From Herbaspirillum robiniae (GTDB lineage: Bacteria > Pseudomonadota > Gammaproteobacteria > Burkholderiales > Burkholderiaceae_D), in the NCBI RefSeq assembly GCF_002213415.1, contig NZ_NJGU01000004.1, forward strand, positions 248,001 to 312,000: a stretch of 64,000 nt of DNA, given 5' to 3'. Numbering within the stretch: position 1 is the stretch's first letter; each line of letters opens with the position of its first letter. Below the pieces are notes generated by a model. That model saw only the letters and a program-made list of their open reading frames with translations, made no database searches and was not told where the DNA came from. Positions 16,375 through 25,476 of this stretch are shown here, one piece after another. The position numbers and the translations under genes were made by a program.

Positions 16375-17637
16375 TCAGAGCAATTCTTGTGAAAATCTCA
16401 ATATGATGAATTCGGCGGGCCTGCTTGCGGCCAGTTTGATTTGCGCAATCATCCGGCCGGCGGCTATGTCGTCGTCGTCCATTGTTTCGTCCTTGCCGAG
16501 CGCGACTTGATATCCTTGTTCCGGGCGGCTTCCCTTGAGGCCGCCCTGGCTCCAGATGTCGTGAAGATATGCGTCGACGATCGACTTCGCCCGCGTCCAC
16601 GTGTCCTGGGTGTTGGGCGCATCGGCGAAGTGGCGCATCAGTTCGCCGATGTCGCGCTGGATCTTGTTGAACAGCCGGCGCACCGAGACGTAGCGCCATT
16701 GCTCGGAGTCGACCGCCAGCGTGCGTGCGCCGAAGATGACCGTCTTGCCGTTCATCTTGCGGATGATGTTGACGCCTTTTTCATTCCATTTTCCATGATC
16801 CTTCTCGGGAATGATGCTGTACGGCTCGGCATCGTTGATGACGATATTGGCCGGGGCCTTCCACACGCCGCGTTCGCGATCGGTCCTGCAATAAGCGGCT
16901 GCGACGGCGGGGCCGGGGCTGACTGCAATGGTCTTCAATGCGGCCAGTCGTTCCTTGATCAGCGCATCCGCCTTGGCATAGAGCGCCGGTGACGCAGTCT
17001 TCAGTTTGGCCAGCGTATCGATGCTGCTGTCGGAGTAACCGCTGACCGTGGTCTCGGCGTCGTCGCGCCACAGGCGGCTGGTGAGCGTCAGGTACGGATG
17101 GTAGCTGCCGATGTCCTGGACGGGGCCATCCGGGATAAAAGGGCTAAAGCCCCGCGCTGAGGCAGTGGCGACGAAGAATCTTCCCTTGCCGTCTTCCAGC
17201 AGGGGTTTCAGTTCTGTCATCAGAGCGGGCAGCCCAATATTATCGTTAGCAAATGTCGTTGTAATAAGGGTTATGTCCTCATGCTCGCGTATGTAATCTG
17301 CCATTCCGGTCACGTTCGCGGAATAGGGGAGAATGTAGCAAGGACCGCCTCCGTTCTCGAAGTAGTGGTTGATGGCAATTGCGCCAGGTTGTATTGAAGA
17401 TCCGCTGAGGCTTACATCAGCGCCGCTGATTTTTACAGGCGCGGGAACCGTGTTGGCGAAGTACTGGCGCAACTCCAGGGCATTGTTGAATCTGATGCAT
17501 CCGGTGGAGATGGGTAAGACATTGCCGGTTTTTTTATTGTAGAAGTAGCCAATGAAAACAGGCACCGTCGCGCTGCTCCGCACGGATGCCGCGGTCAAGC
17601 CGACTTCTTCAATCGTCACTCCGGGCGCATTCATCAT
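16375..17637 (-). CDS. Orphan contractile phage tail sheath protein
   Basis: 420-residue protein that looks like a complete tail sheath subunit, the polymer that contracts in Myoviridae tails and related injection machines. The N-terminus MNAPGVTIEEV, the early VPVFIGYF, the central PCYILPYS and ITLITTTFA, and especially the C-terminal signature WKAPANIVIND, then KTVIFGARTLAVDSEQWRYVSVRRLFNKIQRDI and ending RPAEFIILRFSQ, are typical. The start has an AAAGGAT ribosome site. No tube, baseplate, spike, ATPase or other phage genes lie on either side (a glycine-zipper protein and lysS are the neighbours). Codon use in the first third is more AT-rich than the surroundings, suggesting horizontal origin. 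It could be a relic, a domesticated filament former, or an accessory subunit of an injection system encoded elsewhere. Confidence 0.88.
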   Translation of the reverse strand: MMNAPGVTIEEVGLTAASVRSSATVPVFIGYFYNKKTGNVLPISTGCIRFNNALELRQYFANTVPAPVKISGADVSLSGSSIQPGAIAINHYFENGGGPCYILPYSANVTGMADYIREHEDITLITTTFANDNIGLPALMTELKPLLEDGKGRFFVATASARGFSPFIPDGPVQDIGSYHPYLTLTSRLWRDDAETTVSGYSDSSIDTLAKLKTASPALYAKADALIKERLAALKTIAVSPGPAVAAAYCRTDRERGVWKAPANIVINDAEPYSIIPEKDHGKWNEKGVNIIRKMNGKTVIFGARTLAVDSEQWRYVSVRRLFNKIQRDIGELMRHFADAPNTQDTWTRAKSIVDAYLHDIWSQGGLKGSRPEQGYQVALGKDETMDDDDIAAGRMIAQIKLAASRPAEFIILRFSQELL

Positions 17638-17857
17638 CCGATCCTTTCAAAGTGGGTTTGGGAGCGGGCGTGGGCATCGTCTCGGGTGCAAGGCCTGCGA
17701 TCGCGCTCGGTTGTCGAAATGATTATTTTGGCAACATTTGTTGCTTGTCCGGGAGGAATGCTTACGCTTTGCTGTAGATGCGAAAAAATTTGTCCGGGTA
17801 TCAAATTAATTTCGATCTGTCTTGCCGCAAGCCGGCAAAAATGCTGGCCAAAAGCAA

Positions 17858-17890
17858 CAAAGGCCACCCGATGATCCCGGGTGGCCTTTG
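17858..17890 (-). terminator. lysS terminator
   Basis: 13-bp perfect stem CAAAGGCCACCCG/CGGGTGGCCTTTG with a seven-base loop; minus-strand continuation is TTGCTTTTGG. Confidence 0.75.
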
Positions 17891-17931
17891 CCTTGTGCGA
17901 AGCTGATTGTTGTTCGGATCGCTCCGTATCG

Positions 17932-19479
17932 TCAGTCCTCGCGACGCAGGTGTGGGAACAGGATCACGTCGCGGATGTTGGGCGAATCGGTGATCAGCAT
18001 CATCAGGCGGTCGATGCCGATGCCGCAGCCGCCGGCCGGCGGCATGCCGTATTCCAGCGCGCGGATGTAGTCGGCGTCGTAGTACATCGCCTCTTCGTCG
18101 CCGGCGTCCTTGGCGGCGACCTGCGCCTGGAAGCGCGCGGCCTGGTCTTCGGCGTCGTTCAGCTCGGAGAAGCCGTTGGCGATCTCGCGGCCGGTGATGA
18201 ACAGCTCAAAGCGTTCGGTGATGCCTGCCACGGTGTCGGAGGCGCGCGCCAGCGGCGAGACTTCGACCGGGTAATCGATGATGTAGGTCGGGTCCCACAG
18301 CTGCGACTCGGCGGTTTCTTCGAACAGCGCCAGTTGCAGTGCGCCGATGCCGGCCTTGGCCAGCGGCGCCTGGTCGGTCTTGACGCCGAACTTCTTGAGC
18401 TCGGTGCGCAGGAACTCGATGTCGTTCAGTTGCGCTTCGGCGTATTGCGGTGCGTATTTCATGATCGCGCCGTTGATGGTCAGGCGATCAAACGGCTTGG
18501 ACAGGTCCAGCTCGCGGCCCTGGTAGGTCAGGGTGGCGGTGCCGTGCGCGTCGATGGCGGCCTGGCGGATCACCTGCTCGGTGAAGCCCATCAGCCACTG
18601 GTAATCCACGTAGGCGGCGTAGAACTCCATCATGGTGAATTCCGGATTGTGGCGCGGCGACACGCCCTCATTGCGGAAATTGCGGTTGACTTCGAACACG
18701 CGCTCGAAGCCGCCCACCACCAGGCGCTTCAGGTACAGCTCGGGGGCGATGCGCATGAACATCTGCATGTCCAGCGCATTGTGGTGGGTGATGAAGGGCT
18801 TGGCCGCGGCGCCGCCCGGGATCGGGTGCAGCATCGGGGTTTCGACTTCCATGAAGCCGTTGGTCTCCATGAAGCGGCGGATCGACGACATCGCGGCGGT
18901 GCGCGCCTTGAAGGTGCGGCGGGTTTCCTCGCTCATGATCAGGTCGACGTAGCGCTGGCGGTACTTCATTTCCTGGTCGGCCAGGCCGTGGAACTTGTCG
19001 GGCAGCGGACGCAGCGACTTGGTGATCAGCTTGAGCGTGGTCACCTTGATCGACAGTTCGCCGGTCTTGGTCTTGAACAGCGTGCCTTCGGCGCCCAGGA
19101 TGTCGCCCAGGTCGTAGTGCTTGAAGGCAGCCATGGCTTCGTCGCCGGTCACGTCCTTGGTCACATAAAGCTGGATGCGGCCGTCGGCGCGCGCGCCCGA
19201 GGCGTCCTGCAGGGTGGCGAAGGCCGCCTTGCCCATGACGCGCTTCAACATCATGCGGCCGGCCACCGAGACGTTCACCGGATTGGCTTCCAGCGCTTCG
19301 TTGTCGAGCTCGTCGTACTTGGCGTGCAGGTCGGAGGCCTTGTCGGCCGGACGGAAATCGTTGGGGAAGGCGACGCCCTGTTCGCGGATGGCGGCCAGCT
19401 TGGCGCGGCGTTCGGCGATGATGCTGTTCTCGTCAGCTGCCGGTGCCGGCTGGGCGGCGTTGTTGTTTTGCGTGGTCAT
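17932..19479 (-). CDS. lysS: Lysyl-tRNA synthetase, class II
   Basis: 515 residues. An N-terminal OB-fold anticodon-binding domain (about 60-185, with [24 protein letters not shown]) precedes the class II catalytic core. Motif 2 is visible as [20 protein letters not shown] and motif 3 as [26 protein letters not shown]. It charges tRNA-Lys with lysine using ATP. It lies 74 bp downstream of prfB on the same strand, the conserved prfB-lysS order of proteobacteria, and ends at a strong hairpin terminator. Length and motifs are all normal. Confidence 0.98.
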   Translation of the reverse strand: MTTQNNNAAQPAPAADENSIIAERRAKLAAIREQGVAFPNDFRPADKASDLHAKYDELDNEALEANPVNVSVAGRMMLKRVMGKAAFATLQDASGARADGRIQLYVTKDVTGDEAMAAFKHYDLGDILGAEGTLFKTKTGELSIKVTTLKLITKSLRPLPDKFHGLADQEMKYRQRYVDLIMSEETRRTFKARTAAMSSIRRFMETNGFMEVETPMLHPIPGGAAAKPFITHHNALDMQMFMRIAPELYLKRLVVGGFERVFEVNRNFRNEGVSPRHNPEFTMMEFYAAYVDYQWLMGFTEQVIRQAAIDAHGTATLTYQGRELDLSKPFDRLTINGAIMKYAPQYAEAQLNDIEFLRTELKKFGVKTDQAPLAKAGIGALQLALFEETAESQLWDPTYIIDYPVEVSPLARASDTVAGITERFELFITGREIANGFSELNDAEDQAARFQAQVAAKDAGDEEAMYYDADYIRALEYGMPPAGGCGIGIDRLMMLITDSPNIRDVILFPHLRRED

Positions 19480-19553
19480 GGTTGGAATTCTTGAATGTTG
19501 AACGGTCGGTCGGAGGAGTCGCGCCGCAGGGCAGGGCCCCGCGGCGCTTGACG

Positions 19554-20658
19554 TCAGACGCCCTGTTTCAGCGAAGCGGCGATGAAGTCGTCGATGTCGC
19601 CATCGAGCACCGCCTTGGTGTTGCCGGTTTCAAAGTTGGTGCGCAGGTCCTTGATGCGGGACTGGTCCAGCACGTAGGAGCGGATCTGGTGGCCCCAGCC
19701 GACGTCGGTCTTGGAGTCTTCCAGCTTCTGCTGCTCGCTCATGCGCTTGCGCAGTTCCAGTTCGAACAGCTTGGCGCGCAGCATGTCCCACGCCTCGGCG
19801 CGGTTGCGGTGCTGGCTGCGGTCGTTCTGGCATTGCACGACGATGCCCGAAGGCGCGTGCGTCAGGCGCACCGCGGAATCGGTCTTGTTGATGTGCTGGC
19901 CGCCGGCGCCGGAGGCGCGATAGGTGTCCACGCGCACGTCGGCCGGGTTGATGTCGATCTCGAAGGATTCATCGACTTCCGGGTAGACGAACAGGCTGGA
20001 GAACGAGGTGTGGCGGCCGTTGCTGGAGTCGAACGGCGACTTGCGCACCAGACGGTGCACGCCGGTTTCGGTGCGCAGGAAGCCGTAGGCGTACTCGCCC
20101 TCGACCTTGATGGTGGCGGTCTTGATGCCGGCCACTTCGCCGTCGGACTGTTCCAGGATCTCGGCCTTGAAGCCCTTGCGCTCGCAATAGCGCAGGTACT
20201 GGCGCAACAGCATCGAGGCCCAGTCTTGCGCCTCGGTGCCGCCGGCGCCGGCCTGGATGTCGATGAAGCAGTTGTTGGCATCCATCTGCCCGCTGAACAT
20301 GCGGCGGAACTCCATGCCTTCCACCAGCTTCTTCAGCTCTTCGGTATCGGCTTCGATGGCGACGATGGTGTCCTCGTCCTTTTCCTCACGCGCCATGGCG
20401 AACAGGTCGCGGGCGTCATTGAGCTCGCCGTCGATCTTGATGAGGGTATGGACGATCGCTTCCAGCGATTTCTTTTCCTTGCCGAGGTCCTGGGCCCGTT
20501 TCTGGTCGTTCCAGACGTTCGGGTCTTCCAGTTCGGCGTTGACTTGCTCGAGTTTCTCCGACTTCACATCGAAGTCAAAGATACCTCCGAAGCTCGGTGG
20601 CGCGGGTGGCCAGGTCGTCGAGCAGGGATTGGAGGGAATTGAGGCGTTCTGCTTCCAT
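19554..20658 (-). CDS. prfB: Peptide chain release factor 2 (programmed +1 frameshift)
   Basis: Releases peptides at UGA and UAA. Translation starts at the ATG at 20656-20658 ([16 protein letters not shown]) and after 27 codons meets an in-frame UGA at 20575-20577 in the context CTT-TGA-C. Upstream is the Shine-Dalgarno-like GGAGGT that stimulates slippage. Shifting +1 at CTT joins the 340-codon second frame, giving about 367 residues, the normal RF2 length. The second frame contains the UGA-recognition motif SPF (in [15 protein letters not shown]) and the catalytic GGQ (in [19 protein letters not shown]). The frameshift is the well-known autoregulatory device in which low RF2 favours shifting. 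Confidence 0.96.
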
Positions 20659-20729
20659 GATGATTTCTTTTTCGATCAAACCTCACATTATACAAGAGGG
20701 CGGGGCCGGATTGCCTACTTGCCGGCTGT

Positions 20730-20798
20730 CCGTCACGAAGCCGTCATTTTCGGCCGCTACCATCGCAGCGCTTTGCATGACTGACAAAACGCTGACGC
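20730..20798 (+). promoter_or_regulatory. Pho-box-like direct repeats before the PhoX-like gene
   Basis: CCGTCAC-GAAG-CCGTCAT at 20730-20747 is an 11-bp-phased direct repeat close to the PhoB consensus CTGTCAT-N4-CTGTCAT. A second 11-bp-phased pair, CTGACAA-AACG-CTGACGC, lies at 20781-20798. Both precede a predicted phosphatase. The match is imperfect, so confidence is limited. Confidence 0.35.
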
Positions 20799-20848
20799 CG
20801 CCGGGCAGCCATGCCGCGGGTCATCCATGTTGATACGGAGAAATATCG

Positions 20849-22801
20849 ATGAGACAGCCCGCCCCCGACGCCATCCAATCTTCCCTTCCTGACGCCCAGC
20901 CGCAGAGCGGCCGCCGCAGCCTGCTCAAGGCCCTGGCCGCCGCGCCGCTGCTGCCGCTGACCGGCGGCGCTGCGGCCCTGTTGTCGGCCTGCGCCACGCC
21001 GGGCGCGGGCAAGCCTTTCGCCTCGGCCCGCTTCACCGGCATGCCGGCGCCGACGCTGGCCGATCCGGCCGCGATGGCCTCCACCACGGTGGGTTCGGCG
21101 CTGGAAGTGGCGTTCGCCGACGGCAGCAAACAGACCTACAAGCTGGCTTACCAGCCGTTCTTCATGACCGGCGACATGGTGCCGGACGGTCGCGGCGCCA
21201 CCATCCTGGCCGGCGGCTACGTCGACATCAACAACCGTCCGATCATCGACCGCTCGGTGCCGGGCCGCGAACGCCAGTTCTTCTCGGACTGCCCGGACGG
21301 CTCGTCGCTGCTGACCATGAAGGGCGCGAGCGTGCCCGGCGTGAAGGGCAACACGGTGTTCGCCGTGGTGCAGTTCGAGTACACCACACGCGACCAGAAG
21401 CAGGCCGCCATGTACGGCCAGTTGCCGTCGCCGATCGCCGTGCTGACGCTGGACCAGGATCCGTCCTCGGGCAAGCTCTCGCTGGTGAAGTACCACAACG
21501 TCGATACTTCGCAGGTGCACGGCCTGTGGATCACCTGCGGCGCCAGCCTGTCGCCGTGGAACACCCACCTGTCGTCGGAAGAGTACGAGCCGGACGCCTC
21601 GGCCATCGCATCCAACCCGCAGTTCAAGGGTTTCAGCCGCAACCTGTACGGCGATGAGGCGAAGGCCAATCCCTACCACTACGGCCACCTGCCGGAAGTC
21701 ACCGTCAACGCCGACGGCACCGGCTCCATCAAGAAGCATTTCTGCCTGGGCCGCATCTCGCACGAGCTGGTGCAGGTCATGCCCGACCGGCGCACCGTGC
21801 TCATGGGCGACGACGCCACCAACGGCGGCCTGTTCATGTTCATCGCCGAGCGCGCCGCCGACCTGTCCGCCGGCGCGCTGTACGTGGCGCGCTGGGAGCA
21901 GGTGTCGGGCGTCGGCCCGGGCGCCGGCAAGCTGTCGTGGGTGAAGCTGGGCAGCGCCACCAGCGAAGAGATCCGCGCCATGGCGGACCGCTACAAGGCG
22001 GCCGACATCATGGACATCCGCACCAGCGATCCCGCCGACGGCTCGTTCTCCAAGATCCCGTTCAACGGCAAATTCAACTGGGTGCGCGTCAAGCCGGGCA
22101 TGCAGAAGGCCGCGGCCTTCCTCGAAACCCACCGCTACGCGGCCCTGGCCGGCGGCAGCCTGGGCTTCACCAAGATGGAAGGCACCACCGTCAATGCGCG
22201 CGACAAGGTCGCCTATTCGGCCATGTCCTATGTGCAGACCTCGATGCTGGACGGCTCCGGCCACATCAAGGTACAGGGCCCCAAGGCCGGCGCCGTGTAC
22301 GCGCTGAACCTGCGCGGCGGCCAGCGCGACGCTGCGGGCGCGGCGATGGACAGCGAATGGGTGCCGGTGGACATGGCGCCCCCGGCCGAACTGGTGGGCG
22401 TGGACCTGAAGACGCCGGACGCGCTGGGCAACCTGGCCGAGCAGGACCGCATCGCCAACCCGGACAACATCAAGTTCTCCGAGAAGCTGCGCACGCTCTT
22501 CATCGGCGAGGACAGCGGCATGCACGTCAACAACTTCCTGTGGGCCTACAACGTCGACACCAAGGCCCTGACGCGCGTGCTGTCCTGCCCGGCCGGGGCC
22601 GAATCGACCGGCCTGCACGCGGTCGACGAGATCAACGGCTGGACCTACGTGATGAGCAATTTCCAGCACGCCGGCGACTGGGAGAAAGGCCTGCACGACA
22701 AGGTCAAGGACACCCTCGACCCGCTGGTGCGCGCCAACTACAAGGACCGCTTCGGCGCGACGGTCGGCTATCTGACCGGGCTGCCATACTCCGGCGCCTG
22801 A
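20849..22801 (+). CDS. PhoX-family (DUF839) phosphatase, Tat-exported
   Basis: 650 residues. The N-terminus carries a twin-arginine signal (GRRSLLKALAAAPLLPL, arginines 22-23) ending in a possible lipobox LLSAC with cysteine 48, so the protein is exported folded and perhaps lipid-anchored. The body matches the PhoX/DUF839 beta-propeller alkaline phosphatases: LPSPIAVLTLDQDPSSGKLSLVKYHNVDT, then LWITCGASLSPWNTHLSSEEYEPDA (the equivalent of the family TCEEN-type metal loop), and later TKMEGTTVN, typical of the second metal site. PhoX enzymes use calcium and iron and scavenge phosphate from esters. Pho-box-like repeats lie just upstream. It sits in opposite orientation to the prfB-lysS and recJ genes. 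Confidence 0.85.
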   Translation: MRQPAPDAIQSSLPDAQPQSGRRSLLKALAAAPLLPLTGGAAALLSACATPGAGKPFASARFTGMPAPTLADPAAMASTTVGSALEVAFADGSKQTYKLAYQPFFMTGDMVPDGRGATILAGGYVDINNRPIIDRSVPGRERQFFSDCPDGSSLLTMKGASVPGVKGNTVFAVVQFEYTTRDQKQAAMYGQLPSPIAVLTLDQDPSSGKLSLVKYHNVDTSQVHGLWITCGASLSPWNTHLSSEEYEPDASAIASNPQFKGFSRNLYGDEAKANPYHYGHLPEVTVNADGTGSIKKHFCLGRISHELVQVMPDRRTVLMGDDATNGGLFMFIAERAADLSAGALYVARWEQVSGVGPGAGKLSWVKLGSATSEEIRAMADRYKAADIMDIRTSDPADGSFSKIPFNGKFNWVRVKPGMQKAAAFLETHRYAALAGGSLGFTKMEGTTVNARDKVAYSAMSYVQTSMLDGSGHIKVQGPKAGAVYALNLRGGQRDAAGAAMDSEWVPVDMAPPAELVGVDLKTPDALGNLAEQDRIANPDNIKFSEKLRTLFIGEDSGMHVNNFLWAYNVDTKALTRVLSCPAGAESTGLHAVDEINGWTYVMSNFQHAGDWEKGLHDKVKDTLDPLVRANYKDRFGATVGYLTGLPYSGA

Positions 22802-22821
22802 TGTCGCCGCGGGCATGAACG

Positions 22822-22854
22822 ACGGCGGGCCGCGCGGCCCGCCGTTTCATTTTC
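22822..22854 (+). terminator. Terminator of the PhoX-like gene
   Basis: Perfect 10-bp stem ACGGCGGGCC/GGCCCGCCGT with a GCGC loop, then TTCATTTT. Confidence 0.8.
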
Positions 22855-22941
22855 GGCCCGGCGACGGCGCGCAATCGGCGCGCTGGCAGTGAACGCAATC
22901 TGCTAGGATCAGTCCTATCAGCTTGCTTGCCCCGCCTGCCG

Positions 22942-23673
22942 ATGACAATAACCACAACGAGACCGCTGATTGCCTTGCTGTTATGCGCCGCCGCCCTGGC
23001 CGGCTGCGCCAGCTCCCCGTCGCCGCACGGCGAGGTCAAGGGGGCGTCGGCCAGTTCGCGCGAGATGGGGCAGTCCGACACCAACCGCATCGCCACCCTG
23101 GCCATGCGCGCCAACCTCGATGGCCTTTACCTGCTGATGGACAAGCTCTATCGCCGCAACCCCGGCGAATGGAAGAAGACCGCCATCGGCCGCGAAGAGG
23201 CGGAGAAGAAGGTGAGGGAAGCGGTGGAGACGCGCCAGCCCTGGCCGGAGCTCCAGGGCAAGCGCGACATCCAGGCGATGGCGCTGGCCTTGTCGCCGGA
23301 CTTCAAGGGCGACCGCGTGGCCGCCTTCATCCATGCCACGGCTGACATGATCGTGGTCGCCCACGGCAACAAGATCGAGTTCTTCCTGGTCGACGGGCTG
23401 GATGCGCAGCGCCTCTACAACGCCGCCCGCAACGTCGAGATCGGCGCCTGGATCCTGGCCAGCCGGCGCAACGCGGCGGGCGCGCCGCTGCTGCTGTCCG
23501 ACGAGATCGGCGGCGACGTGCGCAACCTCAGTTTCGAGCGCGAGTTCGGCAAGATCGTCGGGCGGCTCGACCTGATGGCCGAATTCCTTACCGAGAAATA
23601 CCGCCGCGCCGGGATCAGCTACGTTCAGAACCTGCTGGGTGGTTCGTTCCTTCAGTTCCTTCCCGTGCGCTGA
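22942..23673 (+). CDS. Hypothetical lipoprotein (243 aa)
   Basis: The protein has a clear lipoprotein signal peptide, with lipobox LAGC and cysteine near residue 22, so it is probably anchored in the outer membrane. The mature part is mostly helical, beginning with a segment containing NRIATLAMRANLDGLYLLMDKLYRRNPGEW, then VAAFIHATADMIVVAHGNKIEFFLVDGLDAQRLYNAARN and EFLTEKYRRAGISYVQNLLGG. I recognise it as a conserved lipoprotein type of Burkholderiales with no known function. The ATG at 22942 is preferred over a TTG at 22927. Its last 59 bp overlap the end of the diguanylate cyclase gene on the other strand. Confidence 0.8.
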   Translation: MTITTTRPLIALLLCAAALAGCASSPSPHGEVKGASASSREMGQSDTNRIATLAMRANLDGLYLLMDKLYRRNPGEWKKTAIGREEAEKKVREAVETRQPWPELQGKRDIQAMALALSPDFKGDRVAAFIHATADMIVVAHGNKIEFFLVDGLDAQRLYNAARNVEIGAWILASRRNAAGAPLLLSDEIGGDVRNLSFEREFGKIVGRLDLMAEFLTEKYRRAGISYVQNLLGGSFLQFLPVR

Positions 23674-25300
23674 TGGTCACGTGGCCGCAGCCGATGCCGT
23701 CCGGCGCGAACACGTAGCAGCCGCGGCCGCCGGCCTTGGCGTCGTACATCGCCTTGTCGGCCGCCTGCAGCAGGCTGTCGGGATCACAGCGGCCGTCGCA
23801 TACGGCGATGCCGATGGAGACCCCCAGCCGGCATTCGGCCGCGCCCAGCACCAGCGGCTCCGACACCGCCTTGATGCATTTTTCGGCCAGGACGCGGGCG
23901 CCGCGCTCCAGCGGCAGCTCCAGGTCGGTCGCCAGCAGCACGAACTCGTCGCCGCCGACCCGCGCCAGGGTATCGCTGCGGCGCGCCACCTGGCGCAGGC
24001 GCTGGGTGATTTCCTGCAAGACCTGGTCGCCGGCCTTGTGGCCCAGGCGATCGTTGATGGGCTTGAAGCCGTCCAGGTCGAGGAACAGCAGCGCGATCCC
24101 GCTTTCCAGGCGCCGCGCGCGCGCCAGCGCCTCTTCCATGCGATCGGCCAGCATCATGCGGTTGGGCAGGCCGGTCAACACGTCATGGTGGGCCTGGTGC
24201 TGCAGTTCGGACTGGTGCTGCTTGAGCCGTGCCAGCAGGCCGTTGAAGGCCATGGTCAGGTGGCCGACCTCGTCGCGCCGGATCACCGGCAGCGGCGACA
24301 GCGGGATCTCGCCGCGCGTCATGCGGTCGGCCAGGGCCGCGGCGCGGCGCAGGGGGCGGAAGAACCAGAAATAAGCCAGCACCACCAGCATGAAGATCAC
24401 CCCGGCCTGGACCAGCCCGCCGCGCGCGATCAGCGCGCGCATGCGATCCACCGTCGGCAGCGCCGACGCCAGCGGCAGGTTGGTCACCACCAGCCAGTCG
24501 GTGCCGGGGACCGAGGCGTAGGCCTTGATCTCGTCCACGCCGTTGGCGCTGCGGCCGATGCCGTTGCCGCGCCAGCCTTTGAGCGCGCGGTCCAGCATCG
24601 GATCGGCGATGGCCGTGGGCACGGGGGTGAACACCAGCACCGGATCGTTGGCGGCCACCACCACGCGCTGCGCCGGCGACACCAGCATGAAGCCGCCGGA
24701 AGGACCCAGGCGGGCCTGTTGCAGATGTTCGAGGAAGCCCGGCGCATCCAGTTCGATGGTGCCGCCGAGCACGCCGCTGACCTGGCCGGAGGCGTCGCGC
24801 ACCGGGGTCAGCATGGGCAGGGTGGGATGGCCGCTGGCCGGGCTCAGCAGCGGCTCGCCGAGCACCGTGGCGCCGGCCAGCACGCGCTGGTAGTCGGGAT
24901 AGGCGGTCAGCGAGATGGCCCGGCGGCCGTTCATGGTCGGATAGTCGACCACGATGGTGCCGGCGCTGTCGGCCAGGAACAGGCCCTGCGCGAACAGCGG
25001 CTGCAGCTCTTGGTGCTCGCGCAGCCATTCGCGCATCGCCGCCGGATCGGCCGACAGGCCGGGCGGGATGTGCGCGGACAGGCGTTCCAGATAGGTTTTG
25101 CGTTCAGCGATGCGGTAGCCGATGTCCTGGGCCAGGTAGCTGGCGATGGTGCTTTGCTGCTCGGCGGCCACCTTGGCCTGGTCGTTCTCGAGGAAGTTGA
25201 TCAGGATGTTGTAGCGCAGGATGGCGCTGGCGACGACGACAAAGATGCCGAACAGCACAAGGCGTGTGATGAGGCTGCTGGCAAAGCGATGGATCTTCAT
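23615..25300 (-). CDS. Membrane diguanylate cyclase (dCache-HAMP-GGDEF)
   Basis: About 561 residues. A first membrane helix (about 9-30), a large periplasmic double-Cache-like sensor (about 40-290), a second helix (about 296-316) and a HAMP linker (EIPLSPLPVIRRDEVGHLTMAFNGLL) lead to a GGDEF domain. The active-site loop is intact (RVGGDEF at about 449-453) and the inhibitory RxxD site is present as RRSD five residues before it, so cyclic di-GMP synthesis with product inhibition is expected. The ATG at 25300 precedes the first helix; the open frame continues upstream without coding character. The sensed ligand is probably an amino acid or organic acid (family knowledge). Confidence 0.9.
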   Translation of the reverse strand: MKIHRFASSLITRLVLFGIFVVVASAILRYNILINFLENDQAKVAAEQQSTIASYLAQDIGYRIAERKTYLERLSAHIPPGLSADPAAMREWLREHQELQPLFAQGLFLADSAGTIVVDYPTMNGRRAISLTAYPDYQRVLAGATVLGEPLLSPASGHPTLPMLTPVRDASGQVSGVLGGTIELDAPGFLEHLQQARLGPSGGFMLVSPAQRVVVAANDPVLVFTPVPTAIADPMLDRALKGWRGNGIGRSANGVDEIKAYASVPGTDWLVVTNLPLASALPTVDRMRALIARGGLVQAGVIFMLVVLAYFWFFRPLRRAAALADRMTRGEIPLSPLPVIRRDEVGHLTMAFNGLLARLKQHQSELQHQAHHDVLTGLPNRMMLADRMEEALARARRLESGIALLFLDLDGFKPINDRLGHKAGDQVLQEITQRLRQVARRSDTLARVGGDEFVLLATDLELPLERGARVLAEKCIKAVSEPLVLGAAECRLGVSIGIAVCDGRCDPDSLLQAADKAMYDAKAGGRGCYVFAPDGIGCGHVTISAREGTEGTNHPAGSERS

Positions 25301-25476
25301 CGGCGGTTTGGTCTTGTTGTCTGCCGGGACGGGCGCGTTCCCTGTTTGCGCCCGTACCGCTCTCCCCGTTGAAAAGCGGTGCATTGCCGTCATTGTGCCA
25401 TCAGGCGGGAAATTTGTCGGCGCGATGTGAGGGCATTGCCACAACGATTTCTTTACATCTTCCCCGCCGGCGCGCC

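Noticed and set aside
17732-17750. TGGCAAC...TTGC resembling a sigma-54 promoter upstream of the sheath gene
   Set aside because: Spacing between the two elements is one base too long, and on that strand it would fire towards the lysS terminator, away from the sheath gene.
16190-17930. Prophage around the tail sheath gene
   Set aside because: No integrase, attachment repeat, capsid or other tail genes; both flanks are normal chromosomal genes.
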